A DNA stretch of 18,942 bases from positions 1 to 18,942 of the forward strand of contig DCBP01000046.1 in assembly GCA_002314055.1 (NCBI GenBank), given 5' to 3'. Below are positions 13,482 through 18,942 of the stretch, one piece after another. This stretch comes from Prevotella sp. UBA1104 (GTDB lineage: Bacteria; Bacteroidota; Bacteroidia; Bacteroidales; Bacteroidaceae). The notes beneath the pieces were generated by a model, which was not told the DNA's origin, ran no database searches, and was given only the letters and a program-made list of their open reading frames with translations. The position numbers and the translations under genes were made by a program. Numbering within the stretch: the first letter of the stretch is position 1; each line of letters starts with the position of its first letter.

Positions 13482-13529
13482 TCTTCCCCTCCCCCGCCTC
13501 AGTCTTTTGGAAGGCGAGGGAGGGGAAGA
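13482..13529. terminator. Large C/G-rich bidirectional stem-loop
   Basis: TCTTCCCCTCCC (13482-13493) is perfectly complementary to GGGAGGGGAAGA (13518-13529). CGCCT (13495-13499) pairs with AGGCG (13512-13516), giving 17 pairs with one mismatch. It stands between two convergent genes. Its left arm is identical over 19 bp to sequence at 15007-15025 on the other side of the leftward hydrolase gene, so it also belongs to a dispersed repeat family. Confidence 0.75.
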
Positions 13530-13552
13530 ACGAATTCCGTAACTTGTATTTT

Positions 13553-14968
13553 TTACTTTGCCACACTCTGAATCCAAGTGGCAATATCCTTCAACACCTC
13601 TTCCTGGATAGTAGTCTCTATTCTGCCATACTCCAACGGCATACCGTTTGTCGATGGCTGGAAGAGATGGTTTGCGTTGGGATATTCCTTGAATAGACTC
13701 TTTGAATTTTTCGGCAATAGAGCCTTTGCTGCAGATATATTTTCCTTAGCTCGCACCTGTGTGTCGCGGTCTCCACCAAGCAGCATAACGGGGCATTTTG
13801 TCTGCTTCAAGTCTTCGGCAGGTTCGTAAGAGATGAAATAATCCAGCCAAGCGCCATCCAACTGTTTCATAGTTTCAAGCAAGTTTTGGCGCAACTGCTC
13901 CGGCAGATTAATGTCAGCTGTCAACATAGGCAACAGAGCTTCTGGCTTTGAAGCAAAGCGAAGTTTGTTTCCTGATGTCTTATACTGAAAGATACGCCGC
14001 AGTGCCTCGACATATTTGTTTATATTTTCATCATCGAGCCCGGCTTTCTTCAGAATATCACGGTTTTGCATCAATAATATACTGTCGCCACGCAATGCCG
14101 GTCCGGCAAGCGACACCACGAAGTCTGCCTTGCCTTTTGCAGCAAGCATATACCCTATTGTTCCTCCTTCGCTATGCCCCAGCACGCCAATCTTACCGAA
14201 CTCTTTTGTATTTTTCAGGAATTCAATTCCGGCAAGAGCATCGAGCATATTGTCGTAGGTTGTAGCTTTGTCTGCATCGCCAGTAGACTGCTCTACTCCA
14301 CGGTCGTCGTAACGCAAGGAAGCTATGCCATGGCGAGCGAGCCAGTCGGCAATGACGAGAAACGGCTTGTGTCCCATCAGTTCCTCGTCGCGATTCTGCT
14401 GTCCGCTGCCAGTAACCATAAGCACCACCGGCATACCTTTCTTAAAACCTTCGGGCAATGTGAGCGTTCCGGCAAGCTTTGCTCCTCCGGCAGCTGAAGG
14501 CTTGCCCGTCAGTGGGTCTGTACCTTTATTCTCAAACGACACCTCTTTTGTTTGGTATGGGAATGGCGGCAGTGGAGTCTGCGGTCGGTTGATCTTCACT
14601 TCCCCTTTCTTCAGATTCAGAGGGAAGGAGTAGCCCATCTGCGAAAAAGTTCCCTTTATCTCATCTCCTACGAGTTTTCCGGAATACACAACATTCATTG
14701 CTTCCATCTCCACGCACAATGAATCGGCAGCAAAACACTTTACCGTTGTCGGGATGCCCATCGCCCCTTGGTCTGGACTGTCCATCGTAACGGATTTGTC
14801 TCCCTTTATGTGGAACACTAAATTGAGCTTCGCTCCTCCCACATCGAGCACTCCTTTCCAAGACCCTACAATACCTTGAGCAAAAGCGGCAGCGGGAAGC
14901 GTTGAAACAAGAAGCATTACAATTCTTTTCCGTAACGAACTGTGATAATTGCGCGTTATGTATTTCAT
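13553..14968 (-). CDS. Secreted alpha/beta-hydrolase (S33-like esterase)
   Basis: This product of 471 residues from the chosen ATG (an alternative ATG at 14992 adds 8 residues) has an N-terminal signal peptide ending in AFA/Q near residue 30. A beta-rich N-terminal domain of about 100 residues follows (SWKGVLDVGGAKLNLVFHI), then the hydrolase domain. The triad is visible: nucleophile Ser266 in LGHSEGGT, Asp402 in GGDRDTQV and His434 in NANHLFQ. An MVTGSGQQNRDE segment before the elbow is typical of this family, which includes the bacterial esterase EstD type. It probably acts in the periplasm or outside the cell on esters or acylated compounds. The gene is flanked on both sides by copies of the CTTCCCCTCCC repeat, with a tandem repeat in its upstream region. 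Confidence 0.9.
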   Translation of the reverse strand: MKYITRNYHSSLRKRIVMLLVSTLPAAAFAQGIVGSWKGVLDVGGAKLNLVFHIKGDKSVTMDSPDQGAMGIPTTVKCFAADSLCVEMEAMNVVYSGKLVGDEIKGTFSQMGYSFPLNLKKGEVKINRPQTPLPPFPYQTKEVSFENKGTDPLTGKPSAAGGAKLAGTLTLPEGFKKGMPVVLMVTGSGQQNRDEELMGHKPFLVIADWLARHGIASLRYDDRGVEQSTGDADKATTYDNMLDALAGIEFLKNTKEFGKIGVLGHSEGGTIGYMLAAKGKADFVVSLAGPALRGDSILLMQNRDILKKAGLDDENINKYVEALRRIFQYKTSGNKLRFASKPEALLPMLTADINLPEQLRQNLLETMKQLDGAWLDYFISYEPAEDLKQTKCPVMLLGGDRDTQVRAKENISAAKALLPKNSKSLFKEYPNANHLFQPSTNGMPLEYGRIETTIQEEVLKDIATWIQSVAK

Positions 14969-15309
14969 ATTTAGAATGTATTTATTATTCAAGCTTTTGA
15001 TTTAGTTCTTCCCCTCCCCCGCCTCCCCTTCCAGGGGCGGAGCAGTTTCCCTTTCAACCACTCTTTGGGGCATCTATTATTATAGAGTTACATGCCACTT
15101 CCAGGGGAGGAACAGTTTCCCTTTCAGCCACTCTTTGGGGGCATCTATTATTATAGAGTTACATGCCACTTCCAGGGGAGGGGGCGGAGCAGTTTCCCTT
15201 TCAGCCACTCTTTGGGGGCATCTATTATTATAGAGTTACATGCCACTTCCAGGGGAGGAACAGTTTCCCTTTCAGCAAAAAGATTGAGATAATTGGTTGT
15301 TTCTGCTAC
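14969..15309. other. 341-bp gap dominated by a tandem repeat
   Basis: This gap lies between the start of the leftward hydrolase and the end of the leftward beta-barrel gene. It contains a CTTCCCCTCCCCCGCC element (15007-15043) and 3.4 copies of a 70-77 bp repeat (15028-15276). No clear promoter box was found for the hydrolase, so it may rely on sequence inside or beyond the repeat. The short open frames across it are products of the repeat and change phase from copy to copy. Confidence 0.75.
15028..15276. repeat. 70-77 bp tandem repeat, 3.4 copies
   Basis: Each copy starts CTTCCAGGGG, continues CAGTTTCCCTTTCAGCCACT, and ends with a CATCTATTATTATAGAG...TGCCA segment. Copies span 15028-15097 (70 bp), 15098-15168 (71 bp) and 15169-15245 (77 bp, with a 6-bp GGGGCG-type insertion), plus a partial copy at 15246-15276. 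Copies are nearly identical, so the array is recent or conserved by recombination. Unequal lengths, none a consistent multiple of 3, argue against coding. Confidence 0.92.
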
Positions 15310-15954
15310 TTAGAAATAATATGCAGCGGAAATCTGCCAAGCGTTAGACTTGCCAGAGCCACCAATTTCTTTTACCAAGTCTGATGCGACACCCTTTGTT
15401 GTAACCTCTCCAGTCTTTCCACAAGCAATATTGTAGTTGAATCCAACTTCAATATGCTTAATCAATGTTACACCAGCACCAAGATTTACGCTAAAGTTTG
15501 AAGACTTCAGTTTATAACTTGCCCCCTTGTACCAATCAAAATTCTTGTCGCCAACATTAAATCCAAACTGAGGACCAGCGGCGAAATAGATACCAGCCAA
15601 GCTACCCAAGCCTATAGAATAGCGAAGATTAATCGGAATGTTAATAGCCTGTTGCTTTACCTTATTGCCAGTAAAGTCTGTACCGAGATTCTCTTCTTCA
15701 TCAACTTTAAGCTTAGCCTCACGCTGATCATAGAGTGCAGCGGCGTCAATACCTAATCCCACTACAGGCAAGGTAAATTTAACAGACGGACCGATAAAGA
15801 AACCAGTACGGTTTGATGCATCAAGGACTTTGCTATCCATCGACATATCAGTGATGTTAAGACCACCCTTTACACCGAACTTGATTTGAGCCTGCGACGG
15901 CATTGCAGCCATCATTCCTAAAGCCACGAGGGCAAGAGTAAATACTTTTTTCAT
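15310..15954 (-). CDS. Outer-membrane beta-barrel protein (OmpW/PorT-like fold)
   Basis: The 214-residue product starts with a classical signal peptide MKKVFTLALVALGMMAAMPS, cleaved near SQA/Q (residue 22). It continues with alternating amphipathic strands (FGVKGGLNITDMS, TGFFIGPSVKFTL, GLGIDAAALYDQ, INIPINLRYSIG, GIYFAAGPQFGFNVG, NFSVNLGAGVTLI, IEVGFNYNI, AWQISAAYYF), about eight in total. It ends in YF, a typical recognition signal for outer-membrane assembly. It belongs to the Bacteroidetes 'outer membrane beta-barrel protein' family; a transport or structural role is unknown. The open frame extends 35 codons upstream to 16059, but that part is encoded by the 40-bp repeats and has no signal-peptide character, so ATG 15954 is the start. 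Confidence 0.9.
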   Translation of the reverse strand: MKKVFTLALVALGMMAAMPSQAQIKFGVKGGLNITDMSMDSKVLDASNRTGFFIGPSVKFTLPVVGLGIDAAALYDQREAKLKVDEEENLGTDFTGNKVKQQAINIPINLRYSIGLGSLAGIYFAAGPQFGFNVGDKNFDWYKGASYKLKSSNFSVNLGAGVTLIKHIEVGFNYNIACGKTGEVTTKGVASDLVKEIGGSGKSNAWQISAAYYF

Positions 15955-15974
15955 AAACGATAAGGTTTTAAAAA

Positions 15975-16054
15975 TACCCACCCTAACCCTCCCAAAGGGA
16001 GGGAATGAGAATAGTACCCACCCTAACCCTCCCAAAGGGAGGGAATGAGAATAG
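15975..16054. repeat. Perfect 40-bp tandem duplication with hairpin
   Basis: Two identical 40-bp units (15975-16014 and 16015-16054) each contain CCCTCCC-AAA-GGGAGGG, a 7-bp stem with a 3-nt loop. They lie 21 bp upstream of the start codon of the beta-barrel gene, in its presumed leader or promoter. They are related in base content to the other C/G-rich hairpins. Confidence 0.93.
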
Positions 16055-16136
16055 TCCATTATTTTAAAGGTGTGAGTATCATTGATTAAAAATATATTAT
16101 AAATATTACAATCTTACATTTTGCAACCTCTCTCCC

Positions 16137-16156
16137 CAATCTTATAATTTAGATTG
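16137..16156. repeat. Short hairpin downstream of gldN
   Basis: CAATCT (16137-16142) is complementary to AGATTG (16151-16156) with an 8-nt loop, and a T-rich run follows only on the forward strand. It lies about 50 bp past the gldN stop. It is a weak terminator candidate; otherwise nothing clear ends the gldMN transcript before the beta-barrel gene. Confidence 0.35.
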
Positions 16157-16206
16157 TTTTCTTTCCTCCCTTGAGGATGGTATGGTTGGGTGTAGAGTCA
16201 AATGGA

Positions 16207-17259
16207 TTAATGCCTCTGACGGCGAACGGAAACCCTTGCAGATGAAGAGCCTCCTGAAGATGCAGAAGAAGAAGTGCGGCGCGACTTCTTGCTCACACTT
16301 GTTGAGGAAGACGAAGAGCCACCGGCACGGCGATTGCGACGAGCCTTTTTCTTACCCTTCACGTCCTGCTGAGCTTTAGCAACACTGTCGAGAGAATCTT
16401 TCAGTTGCTGATTACCCCAAAGGTTCTTCTCAAAAGCCACAAGTTCACCCTCAATGCGTTTCTGTTCCTTAGTCATGGCAGAATCCGTCTTGCAATACTG
16501 TGCAAGCGTCTTGCCAAGCATATTCGTTGTCTTGTAAATCTTGCCACGATACATATTCTTGGTGAAATAATCATCCAAAGTCATAGTGGCAGCATTATTC
16601 AAATCGCTCGTCATGATAATCTGCTTACTCAAATAAGGAGCCACATCATCATATTTCACCCAAAACAGAGGATAGGTCTGCGGAGCATCCCCAAAGTCAT
16701 CCTCTCTCGACATTATCGGACAAAGGGCAATTACCTTAGTATGGAAAGTAGCCGTACGCTGGTCGTAGTAAGCACATTCCTTAACATAATACGACTTTAC
16801 CTCCTTCGACGGGATATCGCTATTGTCGATATTAATTCCGTTTCCCTTTTTCTCATAGTAGATATGATAATTGTCGAGAAAAGCAAGGGGTTTTATCTTC
16901 GAAGCATCGTTAAATACCTCATTGCCGTCGAGACGATACTCATAGCAGTTTATCTTACCCCGCATCATGAGCTTAAAGAGATAGGTAAAGAGGTTCATCT
17001 GTGAGCCCACGGCCTCAACCGGGTAATACAGTCCGGCATTAGCCTCATCAGTAAGACTTATGGTGCGGTAAATGTCACGTCGCCACACTACATCCTCTTC
17101 CATAGGAGCAGCAGTAGGATATGATATCTGCGCCCTTGTAGTGATATTCTGCGCATTCGATGCCGACTGACTCGTCTGCTGTCTGCGTCGTGCGGCAGGC
17201 TGTGCACTCATTGTCTCGGCGAGGCATGCCGCAAGTATTATTAGCAATATCTTCTTCAT
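16207..17259 (-). CDS. gldN: Type IX secretion protein GldN/PorN
   Basis: The 350-residue product has a signal peptide (MKKILLIILAACLAETMSAQ). A conserved GldN domain at about residues 55-290 shows the family features VVWRRDIYRTISLTDEANAG, LYYPVEAVG, LFTYLFKLMMRGKI and YRGKIYKTTNMLG. GldN/PorN is periplasmic, associates with GldK and the GldL/GldM motor, and is required for secretion by the T9SS. It follows gldM by a 22-bp gap, the standard gldK-L-M-N order. The last 50 residues (301-350) are an unusual low-complexity tail of Lys, Arg and Ser (KGKKKARRNRRAGG, SSSSSTSVSKKSRRTSSS, ending RVSVRRQRH). This tail is odd for the family and may be lineage-specific. Confidence 0.95.
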   Translation of the reverse strand: MKKILLIILAACLAETMSAQPAARRRQQTSQSASNAQNITTRAQISYPTAAPMEEDVVWRRDIYRTISLTDEANAGLYYPVEAVGSQMNLFTYLFKLMMRGKINCYEYRLDGNEVFNDASKIKPLAFLDNYHIYYEKKGNGINIDNSDIPSKEVKSYYVKECAYYDQRTATFHTKVIALCPIMSREDDFGDAPQTYPLFWVKYDDVAPYLSKQIIMTSDLNNAATMTLDDYFTKNMYRGKIYKTTNMLGKTLAQYCKTDSAMTKEQKRIEGELVAFEKNLWGNQQLKDSLDSVAKAQQDVKGKKKARRNRRAGGSSSSSTSVSKKSRRTSSSASSGGSSSARVSVRRQRH

Positions 17260-17281
17260 ATTGTATTATGTTTTCTATTCT

Positions 17282-18832
17282 TTATTTCACTATAACTTCC
17301 ATCGATGCCGGCAGCGTACGCTTAATTCCGTCAGGTCCAACAGCCGTAACGCGACTGATATAGAAGCGTCTGTTGCGCGAGAGTCCTCTGAAGGCATCCT
17401 TCTGTCTCTGTGAGAAATGAGCGCCAGCCGATGCCATCGGCACAGCATTACCCATATTGTCGAAGAATACCGTTTCGAAGCTCAACACCTTAAACTGGAT
17501 ATCGAGCAGTCCGTCGTCGATTGCCGCACTAACGCCCTCAGCTCCCATAAGCGAAGCCTTGGCGAGTCCTCCACCGCGATAGCGGTTTGTTCCCAGAGCG
17601 AGATAAGCCGTCGGGTCTGGCAATTTGCGCACATGGAACGTAAACTGTCCCACCTGTCGAGCCTGTCCGGTAGACAGCGACTGCACGCTGATGGTAACAT
17701 CCTTGCCTACAGCAGCCGGACGTGCGATATACTTGCCCGGTCCTACAGGTTGCAGTGTTCCTCCGCTCATCGTTGCAGAAACCTTGTTGAGCGGCACTCC
17801 CGGGATGCTGATGCTGATCGGGTTGGTATATCCGGCATAGAGCACATTCATGAGGTCTGCCGAAACAGTGGCGCTCGGGTCAACGACGGTATACTTCTGC
17901 GAGAAGTCGCGACGGATAACATCACCCCTTCCGTTCTGCATTGTGATATATCCGGTAAGATTGAAATCTCCCGTCTTACCAGTAATAATTTCGTAAGTAT
18001 TGTTGCGAAGATTCATCTGTCTGCCACCGATGAAAATCTTAGGTTGTTGCGTTGTATCAACAGCAGCCATCACGATTTGTGCAGAGAATTTGTCTCCCCG
18101 CACGATAGTCTGTGCATTAGGGATAACAAACGCACTGAGCTTGTTCACTCTAATGTCCTTCATGTCGATATTCGAAACGAGAGTATGCAACACTTCGCCC
18201 TCGGCATAGCGTACATCGCTTTGCAACTTGGTGAGCAGAGTTACGGCAGCAGCCACAGGCATATCCTCAAACATGTATTCCTGCCAGTTCTTACCCAATG
18301 CCTTTGCATTCTTCGGCAGTTTTGTGGTAAGGTTACTCGCGATGATACGCTTCTGGTTCTCGTCGGCAACCATAGTAAGAATACGTTCCCTGAACGAGTT
18401 GATAGCATCAAAGAGCTTTTTCCCCTTTCCTGTTCCGGGAGCAAGCATCACATGACTTGCCGCTTCGAGGTCTTCCTTGCGGTCGATGTTGTGGATATCG
18501 CCATCAGCACCGTCAGCCTCGCGCACGATTTCTACTTTAAGTTCCTGGGCGAAATTATAGAGCGAATCGCTCATGCGCTTCACGGCAGTCGCCTTTTCGA
18601 ACCACTCCCGTACCTTTTCCGGGTTGCTCTTCATCTGCGCTTCGAAATCGCCATATATGTTTTTGTTCTCCAGTACTGCATTGTCCGTGGTACGCTGCAG
18701 ACTCTCGTCGACTATAGAGAAGCCGTCGAGCACCTGCGTTGACACGTTCATCGCAAGCATTGCCATCAAGACGACATACATAAGGTTGATCATCTTCTGG
18801 CGAGGAGAAATTGGTCTTTTCTTTATTGCCAC
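17282..18832 (-). CDS. gldM: Type IX secretion motor protein GldM/PorM
   Basis: The 516-residue product has the GldM N-terminal signature MAIKKRPISPRQKMINLMYV, with a single transmembrane helix at about residues 14-33 and a large periplasmic part. That part includes the helical D1 region (about 40-220) and the beta-rich D2-D4 domains (about 225-515, ending SRVTAVGPDGIKRTLPASME). In the inner membrane GldM pairs with GldL as the proton-driven motor and passes force to the outer-membrane ring built by GldK and GldN. The length is normal and no disruption is seen. The upstream partner gldL should lie just beyond the right edge. A 9-bp tandem repeat sits between the window edge and the gldM start. 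Confidence 0.97.
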   Translation of the reverse strand: MAIKKRPISPRQKMINLMYVVLMAMLAMNVSTQVLDGFSIVDESLQRTTDNAVLENKNIYGDFEAQMKSNPEKVREWFEKATAVKRMSDSLYNFAQELKVEIVREADGADGDIHNIDRKEDLEAASHVMLAPGTGKGKKLFDAINSFRERILTMVADENQKRIIASNLTTKLPKNAKALGKNWQEYMFEDMPVAAAVTLLTKLQSDVRYAEGEVLHTLVSNIDMKDIRVNKLSAFVIPNAQTIVRGDKFSAQIVMAAVDTTQQPKIFIGGRQMNLRNNTYEIITGKTGDFNLTGYITMQNGRGDVIRRDFSQKYTVVDPSATVSADLMNVLYAGYTNPISISIPGVPLNKVSATMSGGTLQPVGPGKYIARPAAVGKDVTISVQSLSTGQARQVGQFTFHVRKLPDPTAYLALGTNRYRGGGLAKASLMGAEGVSAAIDDGLLDIQFKVLSFETVFFDNMGNAVPMASAGAHFSQRQKDAFRGLSRNRRFYISRVTAVGPDGIKRTLPASMEVIVK

Positions 18833-18853
18833 TTTGCTATTTGTTTATTTTTT

Positions 18854-18925
18854 TAGGACTTATAGGACTAATAAGACTAATGGGAGTTCTGGGAGAACTG
18901 AGAGAACTGAGAGAACTGAGACACT
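18854..18925. repeat. Degenerate 9-bp tandem repeat upstream of gldM
   Basis: Eight consecutive 9-bp units run from 18854 to 18925, drifting from TAGGACTTA/TAGGACTAA/TAAGACTAA through TGGGAGTTC/TGGGAGAAC to two perfect TGAGAGAAC units. The array lies 21-93 bp upstream of the gldM start, in the gap where gldL should end. Units follow each other without spacers. Confidence 0.75.
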
Positions 18926-18942
18926 CTCAACTCTACACTCTC

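Noticed and set aside
15028..15276. CRISPR-like array
   Set aside because: The units follow each other directly with no unique spacers and are 70-77 bp long; no cas gene is present.
15092..15292. Small repeated protein (66 and 73 codons)
   Set aside because: Repeat units of 70, 71 and 77 bp shift frame from copy to copy, so no consistent peptide repeat is encoded.
15955..16059. N-terminal extension of the beta-barrel protein
   Set aside because: The extra 35 codons are encoded by the 40-bp repeats and would bury the signal peptide.
17417..18742. 441-codon forward open frame
   Set aside because: It lies fully antisense to gldM, which has clear family motifs along its length; the product has no recognisable domain and a Cys/His/Arg-rich shadow composition.

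Overview
The window looks like a chromosomal segment from a Bacteroidales bacterium, most likely of the Prevotella/Segatella type. The support is: type IX secretion genes gldM and gldN; a TonB-dependent receptor with a carboxypeptidase-regulatory-like N-terminal domain; a lipoprotein with an acidic surface-export signature after its cysteine; Bacteroidetes-type -7 promoter boxes (TAnnTTTG); and weak or absent Shine-Dalgarno sequences. No rRNA, tRNA, CRISPR array or complete mobile element was found.

Layout from left to right. Positions 1-67 hold the start of a leftward gene that runs off the window and resembles a transposase N-terminus. Next come a rightward pair, a Sel1-repeat protein and a DraG-type ADP-ribosylglycohydrolase. 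A perfect bidirectional terminator follows and is shared with a convergent, leftward von Willebrand A protein. Still leftward are an AraC-family regulator and a DXS-like thiamine-diphosphate enzyme that lacks part of the canonical DXS active-site loop. A gene-free stretch of about 915 bp (5269-6183) is rich in inverted repeats. A leftward three-gene hipB-hipS-hipT toxin-antitoxin operon follows, with two 4-bp ATGA overlaps and three evenly spaced palindromic operators. Then comes a leftward two-gene export/uptake operon: a TonB-dependent receptor followed by a surface beta-helix lipoprotein, with a clear terminator. Divergent from it is a secreted alpha/beta-hydrolase with a C-terminal tail of the Bacteroidales sorting-tail type. 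The right third is all leftward: a secreted S33-like hydrolase, an outer-membrane beta-barrel protein, gldN and gldM. gldK and gldL are presumably just beyond the right edge.

How the parts work together. gldM/gldN build the periplasmic part of the type IX secretion machine. The receptor and lipoprotein probably form a surface capture and TonB-driven import unit that lacks a SusD partner. HipB/HipS/HipT is a self-regulating toxin-antitoxin kinase module. The Sel1 and ADP-ribosylglycohydrolase genes sit beside a possible mobile element and could be an accessory or immunity-like pair, which is inference only.

The most unusual non-coding content is repetitive. There is a family of C/G-rich hairpins of the CTTCCCCTCCC type in several intergenic gaps, a 70-77 bp tandem repeat upstream of the S33-like hydrolase, and a perfect 40-bp duplication in the leader of the beta-barrel gene. 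A degenerate 9-bp tandem repeat precedes gldM, and a 214-bp segmented palindrome lies in the large gap. The best candidates for new biology are the helically phased triple operator of hipBST with its T-L-T toxin loop, the DXS paralogue with a rewritten substrate loop, and the receptor/beta-helix lipoprotein pair.
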